The notes beneath the pieces were generated by a model. The model was not told the DNA's origin, did not search any database, and worked only from the letters and a program-made list of their open reading frames with translations. Shown piece by piece: positions 9,183-19,954 of a stretch of 64,000 nt of DNA. The position numbers and the translations under genes were made by a program. This stretch comes from Halorussus sp. MSC15.2 (GTDB lineage Archaea > Halobacteriota > Halobacteria > Halobacteriales > Haladaptataceae): the NCBI RefSeq assembly GCF_010747475.1, contig NZ_VSLZ01000001.1, positions 682,001-746,000 on the forward strand, given 5' to 3'. Numbering within the stretch: position 1 is the stretch's first letter; each line of letters begins with the position of its first letter.

Positions 9183-9476
9183 ATGAGCGAGAACCAATCA
9201 GCGGCACGTCGCGGGACGGTACTGAGTTACGAAGTGAACGAAGACGAACGGACGAGCGAGGGAGTCGTCGCGGCCGTGGCGGCGGCCGCCGACGCCGACC
9301 CGGTGCAGATGGACCCGCTGGCGGCGACCATCGACCCGGACGCGCTGGACGCGCTGTTCGCGAGCCACCACGACGGGACGCCTCGGAACGCCGGGCGCGC
9401 CCAGTTCTCCTTCTTCGGGTACGAGGTCGTCGTGAGCGGCGAGGGGTGCGTTACGGTACTCGACCCGACCTCGTAG
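9183..9476 (+). CDS. HalOD1 output domain protein
   Basis: A 97-residue protein matching the haloarchaeal HalOD1 output domain. The pattern is a short polar N-terminus, then a helix (SEGVVAAVAAAADADP), the DPLAATIDPDALDALF segment, and C-terminal strands FSFFGYEVVVSGEGCVTV. It is proposed to act in two-component or other signalling outputs, but its activity is unknown. No receiver domain or kinase lies beside it. Confidence 0.85.
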   Translation: MSENQSAARRGTVLSYEVNEDERTSEGVVAAVAAAADADPVQMDPLAATIDPDALDALFASHHDGTPRNAGRAQFSFFGYEVVVSGEGCVTVLDPTS

Positions 9477-9548
9477 CCGAACTCCTCTGTCGGCCGCCCG
9501 GTCGCCGGTTCCCCAACGGTTATCGCCTCTCCGACGCACGTCTCGGAC

Positions 9549-11129
9549 ATGACCGCGGCGGCAGACTACATCTTCACGAACGCGGAACTCCACACGCTCG
9601 GCGACCCCGACGAGGTCGCCGAGGCGGTGGCGGTTCGGGACGGCGAAATCGTACGAGTGGCCGACGCCTACGAGGTCGAATTTCTGGAAGGCACCGAGAC
9701 CGAGGTGGTGGACCTCGGTGGACGGGTCCTCCTGCCTGGTTTCATCGACGCCCACACCCACCTCCAGCACCTCGGGCGCTCGCTGGTGTACGCCGACCTC
9801 GCCGAGGCCGACTCGCCCGCCGACTGCGTGGCCGCGCTCCGGGAGTCCGGGGACGACCGCGACGGACCGTCCGACGAGTGGATTCTGGGCTTCGGCTACG
9901 ACGAGAGTACGTGGGCGGAGTCCCGGTACCTCACCCGCGAGGACCTCGACCAGGTCTCCGAGGAGCGTCCGGTCGCGGCGTTCCGCGAGGACATGCACAT
10001 CGCGGCGGTCAACTCGGTCGCGCTCGACCGACACGCCGCCGAGATGCCCGACGACGACGTGCGGACCGAGGGCGGCGACCCCACCGGCGTCGTCGTCGAG
10101 GAGGCGGTGGACGTAATCTACGAGACCATCGAACCCGACGCCGAGGAGATGCGCGAACTGCTCGACGCCGCCCAGCGCGAGGCCCACCGGAAGGGAGTCA
10201 CCGGCGTCCACGACATGGTTCGCCAGTCGCGCGCCCCGGCGGTCTACCGCCGGATGGAACTCGACGGTGACCTCGCGCTCCGGGTGCGACTCAACTACTG
10301 GTCGGACCACCTCGACGCGCTGGTCGAGACCGGTCTCCGGACCAATCACGGGAGCGAGTTCGTCCGGACCGGCGGCGTCAAGACCTTCACCGACGGGAGT
10401 CTCGGGGGGCGGACCGCGAAGCTCTCGGAACCCTACGCCGACGCCGAGGTCGCGGACGAAGACGGTGCGGGCGACCCCGAGGAGGCGACCGGCCAGTGGG
10501 TCGTCTCGCCCGAGGAACTCCGGGACCTCGTCGCCGAGGCCGACGGCGAGGGCTTCCAGTTGACCGCCCACGCCATCGGCGACGAGGCGGTGGACGAGGT
10601 CCTGTCGGCCTACGAGGCGACCGGCGACCCCGCGAGCGCGCGCCACCGGGTCGAACACGCCGAACTGACCGACGACGAGGGCGTCGAGCGATTCGCCGAG
10701 ACTGGGGTCGTCGCCTCGGTCCAGCCGAACTTCCTCAAGTGGGCGCGGGAGGGCGGTCTCTACGACGACCGACTCGGGACCGAGCGCCGGAAGCGGTCGA
10801 ACCGCTACGCCGACCTGCTGGAGGGGGGCGCGAACCTCGCGTTCGGGAGCGACTGCATGCCGCTGGACCCGCTGTTCGGCGTCCACCAGACGGTCAACGC
10901 GCCCGAGGAGGGCCAGCGCCTCTCCGTGACGGAGGCGCTCCGCGCGTACACCCGCGGCGCGGCCTACGCCGGATTCGACGAGGACCGACTCGGTACGATA
11001 GCGGTCGGGAAGAAGGCGGACTTCACGGTGCTGGAGCGGTCGCCGTGGGACCACTCTGACGACATCGAGAACATCGACGTGGCGCTGACCGTCGTGGACG
11101 GCGACGTGGTGTACGACGGGCGGAACTGA
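9549..11129 (+). CDS. YtcJ-like metal-dependent amidohydrolase
   Basis: A 526-residue amidohydrolase of the YtcJ/Amidohydro_3 group. The N-terminal strand domain contains a typical YxFTNAELHTLG start. The metal site begins at GFIDAHTHLQHLG (HxH). Later motifs are FTDGSLGGRTA, LTAHAIGDEAVDEVL, RVEHAEL and FGSDCMPLDPLFGV, the last with the catalytic Asp. The C-terminus (IAVGKKADFTVLERSP) is the usual amidohydrolase tail. It is probably cytosolic; the substrate cannot be predicted. It has its own poly-T terminator downstream and is not part of the nad operon. Confidence 0.93.
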   Translation: MTAAADYIFTNAELHTLGDPDEVAEAVAVRDGEIVRVADAYEVEFLEGTETEVVDLGGRVLLPGFIDAHTHLQHLGRSLVYADLAEADSPADCVAALRESGDDRDGPSDEWILGFGYDESTWAESRYLTREDLDQVSEERPVAAFREDMHIAAVNSVALDRHAAEMPDDDVRTEGGDPTGVVVEEAVDVIYETIEPDAEEMRELLDAAQREAHRKGVTGVHDMVRQSRAPAVYRRMELDGDLALRVRLNYWSDHLDALVETGLRTNHGSEFVRTGGVKTFTDGSLGGRTAKLSEPYADAEVADEDGAGDPEEATGQWVVSPEELRDLVAEADGEGFQLTAHAIGDEAVDEVLSAYEATGDPASARHRVEHAELTDDEGVERFAETGVVASVQPNFLKWAREGGLYDDRLGTERRKRSNRYADLLEGGANLAFGSDCMPLDPLFGVHQTVNAPEEGQRLSVTEALRAYTRGAAYAGFDEDRLGTIAVGKKADFTVLERSPWDHSDDIENIDVALTVVDGDVVYDGRN

Positions 11130-11176
11130 GCTTTTCGCGCGCTTCGTCTCTCGGATTCTATCCCTTCGGGGCCTGA

Positions 11177-11190
11177 TTTTTGTCTTTTTT
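11177..11190 (+). terminator. Poly-T terminator after the amidohydrolase gene
   Basis: Two T runs (five at 11177-11181, six at 11185-11190) lie about 50 bases after the stop at 11129. Such T tracts are typical intrinsic terminators of archaeal RNA polymerase. A small perfect hairpin (taccac-cca-gtggta, 11194-11208) follows immediately. Confidence 0.6.
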
Positions 11191-11370
11191 ATCTACCACC
11201 CAGTGGTAAATAGAGGATATTCAAATTCGGACGCGTTCTTCATCGGCCAGAATTCACTCACAACCAGGTACAAACGCAAATGAAGTTCACCGAGTGGCTA
11301 TGAAGAGAAAATATTTTCAATACTGTCCGTCGAAGTCTGTGACAACCGCAGGTGGCTTACTGTGCCAAAA

Positions 11371-12495
11371 ATGGAAACGGCGGACATCGAAACCGACCTG
11401 AGCCTCTTCAAGTACGACAACCTCGAACAGTTACCCGAGGCGTACCGGGAACTGGAGGAGGGAGAGCGACGGGACCGAATCGAGGCCGCGAAAGAGGAGT
11501 TGGGCGACGACCTCGTCGTTCTCGGCCACAACTACCAGCGCCGCGAAATCGTGGAACACGCCGACTTCGTCGGCGACTCCTACCAACTCAGCGTCGAGGC
11601 CGCAGAGGCCGACGCGGAGTACGTCGTCTTCGGGGGCGTGACGTTCATGGCCGAGTCCGCGGACATCATCACCGACGACGACCAGACCGTGATTCTGCCC
11701 TCGATGGAGGCGTCGTGTCCGATGGCCGGGATGGCCGAGGCCCTGCAGGTGGACGCCGCGTGGGCCGAAATCACCGAGGCCGCGCCCGACGCTGACATCG
11801 TGCCAATCACGTACATGAACTCGTACGCCGACCTGAAAGCGTTCTGCGCCGAACAGGGCGGGGCGGTCTGCACCTCCTCGAACGCCCACGAGGTGTTCGA
11901 GTGGGCCTTCGAGCGCGGCGACAAGGTGCTGTTCCTCCCCGACAAGCACCTCGGCGAGAACACCGCCCACCGCCTCGGCATGGCCGAGTCCGTCGCCGAG
12001 TGGGACCCGTGGGACCCCGAAGGGAAGGACGCCGCGGAGGTCGCCGAGAGCGACATCATTCTCTGGGACGGCTACTGTCAGGTCCACGAACGATTCGGGA
12101 CCGACCACGTCGAGCAGGTCCGCGCGGAGTACGACGACGCCAACGTCATCGTCCACCCCGAGTGCCGCCGAGAGGTCGTCGAGGCCGCCGACGTGGCCGG
12201 GAGCACCGCGACCATCTGCGAGACAGTCGCGGAGGCCGACCCGGGCGAGACGTGGGCTATCGGCACGGAGATTCACCTCACGAACCACCTCCAGCGGTGG
12301 CACCCCGAAGTGAACGTCGTCCCCCTCTGCGGGGAGGCCTGCATGGACTGCAACGCGATGCGCCAGATAGACCCCAACTACCTGACGTGGGTGCTGGAGG
12401 AACTGGTCGCGGGCCGCGAGCGCAACGTCATCGAGGTCGCGCCCCGCGAGGCCGAACTGGCGAACGTGGCGATGGAGCGCATGCTGGAGATATGA
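11371..12495 (+). CDS. nadA: Quinolinate synthase A
   Basis: Condenses iminoaspartate with dihydroxyacetone phosphate to quinolinate; a 4Fe-4S enzyme, first of three genes for de novo NAD synthesis. Diagnostic segments are LGHNYQRREIVEHADFVGDS, PSMEASCPMAGMA, AVCTSSNA, FLPDKHLGENTA and the C-terminal CGEACMDCNAM. The three cysteine-containing blocks probably supply the cluster ligands. A GTG at 11362 would add MPK and is possible; I prefer the ATG. The last bases overlap the nadB start (ATGA). Confidence 0.96.
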   Translation: METADIETDLSLFKYDNLEQLPEAYRELEEGERRDRIEAAKEELGDDLVVLGHNYQRREIVEHADFVGDSYQLSVEAAEADAEYVVFGGVTFMAESADIITDDDQTVILPSMEASCPMAGMAEALQVDAAWAEITEAAPDADIVPITYMNSYADLKAFCAEQGGAVCTSSNAHEVFEWAFERGDKVLFLPDKHLGENTAHRLGMAESVAEWDPWDPEGKDAAEVAESDIILWDGYCQVHERFGTDHVEQVRAEYDDANVIVHPECRREVVEAADVAGSTATICETVAEADPGETWAIGTEIHLTNHLQRWHPEVNVVPLCGEACMDCNAMRQIDPNYLTWVLEELVAGRERNVIEVAPREAELANVAMERMLEI

Positions 12496-14036
12496 CCGGG
12501 GAGACGGATACCGCGACGGAGACCGACGTGCTCGTCGTCGGGAGCGGCGTCGCCGGTTGCTCGGCCGCGCTCGCGGCGGCCCGAGCGGGCGCGGACGTGT
12601 TGGTCGTGACGAAGGCGACCTGCCCCGAGGAGACGACCTCCCATTGGGCGCAGGGCGGAATCGCCACCACTCGAAGCGACCCCGAGTCGTTCGAGCGCGA
12701 CGTGCTGGCCGCCAGCGCCGACACCGCCGACCACGACGCGGTCGAGGTGCTGGTCGAGGAGTCGCGCGACGCGGTCGAGGACGTGCTGGTCGAGACTCTC
12801 GACGTGCCCTTCGACCGCGAGGGCGGGGAGTTGGACTACGGCCGGGAGGCCGCCCACTCCGAACCCCGAATCCTCCACGTGGACGCCAGTACCGGCAAGC
12901 ACGTCCTCGGCCCGTTCCTGAACTACCTCGACGACCACGAGCGCGTGACGGTTCGGTCCGACACCGCCGCGCTCGACCTGCTCACCGACGAGGGCAGGGT
13001 TCACGGCGCACTCGTAGACGGAGGCGGCGACGGAACCGACCCTGAACCCGTCTTCGCCGGGGCCACCGTTCTCGCCACGGGCGGCATCGGCGCGCTCTAC
13101 GAGAACTCGACCAACCCCGAGACAGCGACCGGAGACGGCATCGCCATGGCCGCGCTCGCGGGGGCCGAAGTCGAGGACATGGCCTACGTGCAGTTCCACC
13201 CCACGGCCTACTCCGGCGACGACCCCTTCCTCGTCAGCGAGGCGGTCCGCGGGGAGGGCGCGATTCTGCTGAACGCGGACGGCGAGCGCTTCATGCCCGA
13301 CTACCACGAGGACGCCGAACTCGCGCCTCGCGACGTGGTCGCCCGCGCGGTTGCCGACGAACGCGAGCGCACCGGCGAAGTCCTGTTGGACGTCTCCCCG
13401 CTCGACTTCGCCGCCGAGTTCCCCGACCTCGCCGAGAAGTGCGAGGCCCGCGGCGTAGACTGGAGCGAGGGGATTCCGGTCGAACCGAGCGAACACTTCC
13501 TCTGCGGCGGTATCGCGGTGGACGACCGCGGCCGGACCGACCTCGACCGCCTGTTCGCGGTCGGCGAGTGCGCCCGGACCGGCGTCCACGGCGCGAACCG
13601 CCTCGCCTCCACGAGTCTGCTGGAGGGACTGGTCTGGGGCCTCCGCGCCGGGGAGACCGCGGCCGGATTCTCGCCCGAGCGCGTCGAGGTCCCGGACCTG
13701 CGCGACAGCGACCCCGACCTCCCCTCGGGGTTCGCCCGCGAGAAGTTCGTCCGCCTGCGCCGAGTGATGGACGAGTACGTCGGCCTGCGCCGGACGCCCG
13801 AGGGACTGAAGCGGGCGACCGCGGTCCTGCGGCGACTCAAGGGCGAGGTGGACGCCTACACCCGGACCCGGACGAGTCGCAGTCTCTACGAACTCCGGAA
13901 CGCCAGCGTGGTCGCCCTGCTGGTGGCCCGCGGAGCGACGGAGGCCGACCCCGTGGGGTGTCACGCGCTGGCTGACGAAGCGCCGGAGACCGACGACGCC
14001 GACTCCGAGGAGGTCGATGCCCGTGCGAGTGACTGA
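12492..14036 (+). CDS. nadB: L-aspartate oxidase
   Basis: Flavoprotein that oxidises L-aspartate to iminoaspartate, the substrate of NadA. The protein is 514 residues. FAD is bound through the N-terminal VLVVGSGVAGCSAALAAARAG; other family motifs are TTSHWAQGGIA, FLCGGIAVDD and GANRLASTSLLEGLVWG. The start ATG at 12492 overlaps the nadA stop by four bases, so translation is probably coupled. The C-terminal part (ELRNASVVALLVA) matches the helical domain of succinate dehydrogenase/fumarate reductase-type flavoproteins. Confidence 0.96.
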   Translation: MTGETDTATETDVLVVGSGVAGCSAALAAARAGADVLVVTKATCPEETTSHWAQGGIATTRSDPESFERDVLAASADTADHDAVEVLVEESRDAVEDVLVETLDVPFDREGGELDYGREAAHSEPRILHVDASTGKHVLGPFLNYLDDHERVTVRSDTAALDLLTDEGRVHGALVDGGGDGTDPEPVFAGATVLATGGIGALYENSTNPETATGDGIAMAALAGAEVEDMAYVQFHPTAYSGDDPFLVSEAVRGEGAILLNADGERFMPDYHEDAELAPRDVVARAVADERERTGEVLLDVSPLDFAAEFPDLAEKCEARGVDWSEGIPVEPSEHFLCGGIAVDDRGRTDLDRLFAVGECARTGVHGANRLASTSLLEGLVWGLRAGETAAGFSPERVEVPDLRDSDPDLPSGFAREKFVRLRRVMDEYVGLRRTPEGLKRATAVLRRLKGEVDAYTRTRTSRSLYELRNASVVALLVARGATEADPVGCHALADEAPETDDADSEEVDARASD

Positions 14037-14835
14037 CCGGAAAGTCGAAGAGTGGCTTCGGGAGGACGTGGGCCACCGCGACGTGACCAACCACGTCCCC
14101 GGCGAGACGACGGGGCGACTCGTCGCCAAGCAGTCGGGCGTCGCCGCCGGACTCGACGCCGCGACGGCCGTCTTCGACTATCTCGACGTGGGGTGCGAGG
14201 CGACCGTCGCGGCGGGCGACCGAATCGAACCGGGCGACGTCCTCCTCGAAGTCGAGGGGGCCGCGGAGTCGGTCCTCCGGGGCGAGCGCGTCGCGGTCAA
14301 CGTCACCGGCCACGCTTCGGGCGTCGCGACGAAGACCCGGCGGGCGGTCGATGCGGCCCGCGAAGTCAGCGACGACGTGGCGATAGCCGGGACGCGGAAG
14401 ACCACGCCGGGCCTGCGCGGGGTCGAGAAGCGCGCCGTCGCCGCGGGCGGCGGCGACACCCACCGCCTGACGCTCTCGGGGATGGTGATGGTCAAGGACA
14501 ACCACGTCGCCGAGATGGGACTGGAGAGTGCGGTCCGCCGCTTCCGCGCGGAGAAGTCGTTCGCGACGAAAATCGAGGTCGAAGTCGAGCGCCCGGCAGA
14601 CGGGGTTCGCGCCGCGGAGGCCGGGGCCGACATCGTCCTGCTCGACAACATGCCCCCCGACGAGGTCCGAGAGAGCGTCGAGATGCTCCCGGACGGCGTG
14701 CTGGCGGAGGCCAGCGGTGGCATCGAAATCGAAGACGTGCCGGCGTACGCCGCGACCGGCGTGGACGTGATTTCGATGGGGTCGCTGACCCACTCGGCCG
14801 ACGCGCTCGACCTCTCGTTCCGGACCGGCGAGTAG
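14017..14835 (+). CDS. nadC: Nicotinate-nucleotide pyrophosphorylase (carboxylating)
   Basis: Quinolinate phosphoribosyltransferase: quinolinate plus PRPP gives nicotinate mononucleotide, CO2 and PPi, completing the nadABC pathway. The 272-residue protein has the family signature around GTRKTTPGLRGVEKRAVAAG and the HRLTLSGMVMVKDNHV block with the active-site Lys and Asp. The barrel end (DVISMGSLTHSADALDLSF) is intact. It begins 20 bases before the end of nadB. Confidence 0.97.
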   Translation: MPVRVTDRKVEEWLREDVGHRDVTNHVPGETTGRLVAKQSGVAAGLDAATAVFDYLDVGCEATVAAGDRIEPGDVLLEVEGAAESVLRGERVAVNVTGHASGVATKTRRAVDAAREVSDDVAIAGTRKTTPGLRGVEKRAVAAGGGDTHRLTLSGMVMVKDNHVAEMGLESAVRRFRAEKSFATKIEVEVERPADGVRAAEAGADIVLLDNMPPDEVRESVEMLPDGVLAEASGGIEIEDVPAYAATGVDVISMGSLTHSADALDLSFRTGE

Positions 14836-14837
14836 AA

Positions 14838-14999
14838 CTACTCGGCGTCTTCGTCCGGCCGGTGTAGGTCGGTCTCGGGTGGGTCCTCGGCCGAGCGATA
14901 GAGGTTGACGCCGAGACCGACGACGAACGCCAGCAGTCCGGTGACGACTATCCAGAGCAGGTTGGGATGCCCGAAACCGACGTGAAGCGGCGGGAACAT
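14838..14999 (-). CDS. Small single-pass membrane protein (53 aa)
   Basis: A short ORF of 53 codons on the minus strand, read from ATG 14999 to the stop at 14838. It has a polar start MFPPLHVGFGHPN, one hydrophobic segment (residues 14-30, LLWIVVTGLLAFVVGLG), then NLYRS and an acidic tail DLHRPDEDAE, a typical haloarchaeal small membrane protein with a cytosolic acidic tail. The upstream in-frame codons also look protein-like but contain no start. It is downstream of gpmI on the same strand and convergent with nadC. Function unknown. Confidence 0.55.
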   Translation of the reverse strand: MFPPLHVGFGHPNLLWIVVTGLLAFVVGLGVNLYRSAEDPPETDLHRPDEDAE

Positions 15000-15075
15000 A
15001 CCGCGTTCTTCGAAGTCGATGACCCAAATGCGTTCGGACTCGGACCGGGGGCTGTCGCGCCGCCGACGCGTTCGA

Positions 15076-16593
<1,518 letters not shown>

Positions 16594-16764
16594 GGGCGAA
16601 CGGAAGGCGTCTTGTCGTAACTACTCTTCGCTTGGCGAGAAATCGGCCGGTCGGTCCGAGGGTTCGGCCGGCCAGTCGTCGTCTCGGACGGGCGGCACGT
16701 GACAGGAGACGGACAGCCGGAGCGTTCAACAAGACCTTTGGCCGACCGCGGTGAACGCTGTGGT

Positions 16765-18150
16765 ATGAAAGGTGTCGTCGGTGGGGGAATCGCGGGTCTC
16801 GCGGCCGCCTACCGCCTCCAGCAACACGGTCACGACGTGCAGGTCTTCGAAGCCAGCGACCAAATCGGCGGTCTCGCCGCGGTGTACGAGACGAAGGGCG
16901 ACCCGATAGAGAAGTTCTACCACCACCTCTCGGCGACCGAGGAGACCATCGTGGACCTCATCGAAGAGTTGGAACTGGAAGACGACCTCCAGTGGCCCAT
17001 CGGGAAGAACGCCTACTACACGGACGGAACGGTCTATCCCATGGACAAGCCGTGGGAGATTCTGGCGTTCCCGCCGCTGAGCGTCTACGACAAGTTCCGA
17101 CTCGGGATGCTCACGCTCGACGTGGACGTGCGCGGCGGCGTCCCGAAGTTCGACACGTACGAGAGTCTGGAGACGTTCGACGACCAGTCGGTCAAGGAGT
17201 TCGCCATCGACCACACGACCCGGAACGTCTACGAGAGCTTCTTCGACCCCCTCCTCGACGGAAAGTTCGGCGACCGCAAGGAGGACGTGAGCGCGGCGTG
17301 GTTGCTCGGCCGCATCAAGTTCCGCGGCGAGCGCGACATCCTCAGAGGCGAACCGCTGGGCTACCTCGAAGGCGGGTTCGGCCGCTTGCTCGACGCGCTG
17401 GTGGAAGCGGTCGGCGAGGAGAATATCACCACGAACGCCCGCGTGACCGACCTCGACCTCGAGGACGGGGCGGTCAGCGAGATGACCGTGGACGTCGCGG
17501 ACGCTCCGGCCGCCGCGGAAGGGCCGGAGGCCGAAGCGGAGGCCGACGGCGGAGCCACCACCGAGACCCACGATGTGGACGACGTGGTGGTCGCTGCGAT
17601 GCCCAACGTCCTCGAAGACCTCTGTGGCTACGAGTGTGACATCGACTTTCAGGGCGCGGTCTGCGCGCTGATAACGATGGACGAACCGCTCACCGACACG
17701 TACTGGCTCAACATCGGCGACGACGCGCCCTTCGGCGCGCTCGTCGAGCACACCAACTACATGCCGCCCGAGAACTACGGCGGGGACCACCTGCTGTACG
17801 TCGCCAGCTACATTCAGGACTACGAGGAGGACCTCTGGCAGATGGACGAGGACGAAGTCGAGGACCTGTGGCTCGGCCACGTCGAGGAGATGTTCCCCGA
17901 GTGGGACCGCTCGCACGTGAAGGAGTTCCGCCTCGCGAAGAACCCACGCGCCGCGCCCATCTACGAGCGGGGATACCTCGACATGGTGATTCCCTACGAC
18001 CTCTCGGCGGACGTCGCGGACGGTCTCTACTACGCCGGGATGGCGAGTAGAGCGCAGTACCCCGAACGGAGCCTGAACGGCGGTATCGTCGCGGGCTACG
18101 AGTGCGCCGACCGCATCGCGGGCCGCAAGGAAGTCGTTCGGCCAGAGTAG
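16765..18150 (+). CDS. FAD-dependent amine-oxidase/protoporphyrinogen-oxidase-like oxidoreductase
   Basis: A 461-residue flavoprotein of the NAD(P)-binding_8/amino-oxidase superfamily. The dinucleotide loop VVGGGIAGLAAAYRLQ is at the extreme N-terminus, followed by FEASDQIGGLAA and IEKFYHHL. The latter is characteristic of a family near UDP-galactopyranose mutase/protoporphyrinogen oxidase that often works with cell-surface carbohydrate genes. A Glu/Ala-rich insertion (around residues 250-270) looks like a halophilic linker. The C-terminal flavin-contact block is RAQYPERSLNGGIVAGYECA. The substrate is unknown. Confidence 0.88.
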   Translation: MKGVVGGGIAGLAAAYRLQQHGHDVQVFEASDQIGGLAAVYETKGDPIEKFYHHLSATEETIVDLIEELELEDDLQWPIGKNAYYTDGTVYPMDKPWEILAFPPLSVYDKFRLGMLTLDVDVRGGVPKFDTYESLETFDDQSVKEFAIDHTTRNVYESFFDPLLDGKFGDRKEDVSAAWLLGRIKFRGERDILRGEPLGYLEGGFGRLLDALVEAVGEENITTNARVTDLDLEDGAVSEMTVDVADAPAAAEGPEAEAEADGGATTETHDVDDVVVAAMPNVLEDLCGYECDIDFQGAVCALITMDEPLTDTYWLNIGDDAPFGALVEHTNYMPPENYGGDHLLYVASYIQDYEEDLWQMDEDEVEDLWLGHVEEMFPEWDRSHVKEFRLAKNPRAAPIYERGYLDMVIPYDLSADVADGLYYAGMASRAQYPERSLNGGIVAGYECADRIAGRKEVVRPE

Positions 18151-18231
18151 ACCCCCGAGTGGGCCGACCCGGTCGGTCGTCGGAGACGGCGTGGCAATCA
18201 GCGTTATGCCCGTCCCGGCCGACGATTCGAT

Positions 18232-18981
18232 ATGGCACACGTCACTGTCGAGAAGCCAGGACTCTCGTTAGACGCGCCGACGCTCGTCGACGGGTTGCCC
18301 GGCGAAGGGTTAATCGGGAAACTCGTGACCGACCGTCTCGTCAGTGAGTTCGAGATGGAGTACTACGCGGGCGCCTACTGCGAGGGCGTGCCCCCAGTCG
18401 CCGCCTACCGGGCGGGCGACTCGGAGGTCCGTCCCGGGATACAACTGTACGCCGACGTCGACCGCGACCTGCTGGTACTCGTCAGCGACATCCCGGTTTC
18501 GACCTCCAGCGCCCCGGCGTTCGCGGGGTGTCTCACCGACTGGCTCCGCGACAACGACGTGACCCCGATTTACATCAGCGGTCTCTCGAACGCAGGGACG
18601 GACGACGAGGACGGGTCGAGAGCGCTATACGGACTCTCGATAGGAGACGGCGACCGACTGCTCGACGAGGCCGACGTCGCCGAACCGGAACACGCTGGCA
18701 TGGTCACGGGACCGACGGGCGCGCTCCTCAATCGAACCAGCGACGAGGACATGGACGGGGTGGGACTGCTCGTCGAGACCGACGGCTCGTTGCCCGACTA
18801 CGACGCCGCACAGGTCGTCCTCGAACGCGGTATCGAACCGATAGTTGGAATCGACGTCGATACGGAGGCGTTCAGCGCCGACGCCCACGAACTGTCGGCG
18901 GTCGCCCAGTCGGCGCTCCAACAGCTCGGCGGCGACGGCGACGGGAACTCCCGCGCGCAGCCGACTCCGACGTTCTACTAA
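18232..18981 (+). CDS. PAC2-family protein (proteasome assembly chaperone-like)
   Basis: A 249-residue PAC2-domain protein, homologous to the archaeal/eukaryotic proteasome-assembly chaperone 2 family. Hallmarks are DGLPGEGLIGKLVTDRLV near residue 20, IYISGLSNAG mid-protein and MVTGPTGALLN. Biochemical function in archaea is not settled. A TATA-like gttatg at 18203-18208 lies 24-29 bases before the ATG, suggesting a leaderless transcript and supporting this start. The C-terminal 15 residues are polar and probably disordered. Confidence 0.88.
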   Translation: MAHVTVEKPGLSLDAPTLVDGLPGEGLIGKLVTDRLVSEFEMEYYAGAYCEGVPPVAAYRAGDSEVRPGIQLYADVDRDLLVLVSDIPVSTSSAPAFAGCLTDWLRDNDVTPIYISGLSNAGTDDEDGSRALYGLSIGDGDRLLDEADVAEPEHAGMVTGPTGALLNRTSDEDMDGVGLLVETDGSLPDYDAAQVVLERGIEPIVGIDVDTEAFSADAHELSAVAQSALQQLGGDGDGNSRAQPTPTFY

Positions 18982-19162
18982 CGGAAGACGGAACTGACGA
19001 AACGGCAGAAAACGGGCGACTATCGGGGCGGTCCGGCCGAGCGTGCGGTGACTGAATCGGCGCGAATCTCGGAGTCGGAATCGGCCGAGCGGAACCGCCA
19101 CGCCGCCGAAAAGGCCCAGAATACTTTTCCGCGATTTTCACGTATCTTCGCTGGGGAGAACC

Positions 19163-19954
19163 ATGAGTAGTATTCTGTCACAGGAGTCGCAGGAAGGGGG
19201 AACGAAACGAACCGGCAGCAGCGGGAGCAGTTCGCTGATGGACGCGTTCGAGGTGAAGATGGAAGAGCCAACCGGACACTCGTCCGGGTCGGGCGGGAAC
19301 GGCACGGTCGGCCCGTACTTGGTCGTGGACCTCCGTGCGTTACTCGGTCGGATAACCGGGAGCGGCGGCGGCGGCAGTAGCGGAATGAAAGGGACCGTCG
19401 AGAGTGCCGCCGAGGAGACGCTCGAAACGGCGGCGAAAGACGCCGTGAAGAAGACCGTCGGAAGTAGCGGCGGCGGTGGAAGCGAGAGCGGTGGCGGCCG
19501 AAGTAAAAGGAGCAAAAGCGGAAAGAGTAGCGACGGTGGCGGAAGCGGTATCCTCACGAAACTGTTCCTCGTCGGCGCAGTCGTCGGCCTCGGCTACGTA
19601 CTGCGAAAGCGGTCGGGGTCGGTCGAAAAGGCAGTCACCGAAGCGACCGACCGCGCCCGCGACGTCGCCGACGAAACGCAGATGCGTTCGGGCGAGGTCG
19701 CACAGCAGACCGAGTCGGCCACCGGAGAGGTCGCCGACCAGATTCAGGAGACCGGTGAGACGGTCGCCGACGAGGCCGCCGAGCGAGTGCGCGAGAGCGG
19801 GGAGATGGCCGCCGACCGCGTTCAGGAGGGCGGCGAGAAGGCGGCCGAGGAAATCGAGGAGACCGCCGAGACCGCCGAGGAGAAGGCAGAGGAATCCTCG
19901 GACGGGTCGAACGAGGGCGGCGAAAATCAGGGGAGCGAGCAGAGCGGACAGTGA
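19163..19954 (+). CDS. Gly/Ser-rich protein with one membrane segment and LEA-like repeats
   Basis: Unrecognised 263-residue protein with a modular layout. The N-terminus is low-complexity Ser/Gly (residues 1-100, several GSGGGGSS runs), followed by a basic Arg/Lys/Ser stretch. A hydrophobic segment (ILTKLFLVGAVVGLGYVL, about 132-149) is followed by about 95 residues of amphipathic helix repeats of the type TESATGEVADQIQETGETVA, resembling late-embryogenesis-abundant or apolipoprotein helices. The tail is acidic and Gln-rich. A membrane-anchored, partly disordered protein is the best description; a stress or envelope role is speculation. Confidence 0.65.
   Translation: MSSILSQESQEGGTKRTGSSGSSSLMDAFEVKMEEPTGHSSGSGGNGTVGPYLVVDLRALLGRITGSGGGGSSGMKGTVESAAEETLETAAKDAVKKTVGSSGGGGSESGGGRSKRSKSGKSSDGGGSGILTKLFLVGAVVGLGYVLRKRSGSVEKAVTEATDRARDVADETQMRSGEVAQQTESATGEVADQIQETGETVADEAAERVRESGEMAADRVQEGGEKAAEEIEETAETAEEKAEESSDGSNEGGENQGSEQSGQ

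Noticed and set aside
9198-11054. 618-codon antisense ORF over the amidohydrolase and HalOD1 genes
   Set aside because: Shadow frame of real genes with clear motifs; composition is Arg/Val-rich and unlike haloarchaeal proteins.
12378-14129. 583-codon antisense ORF over nadB
   Set aside because: High-GC haloarchaeal genes often leave open antisense frames; the product is repetitive and shows no family motif, while nadB on the other strand is complete.
16621-16698. 25-codon minus-strand micro-ORF (ending DWPAEPSDRPADFSPSEE) upstream of gpmI
   Set aside because: Composition is acidic and haloarchaeal-like, but only a GTG start is available, it is very short, and coding cannot be judged without conservation data.
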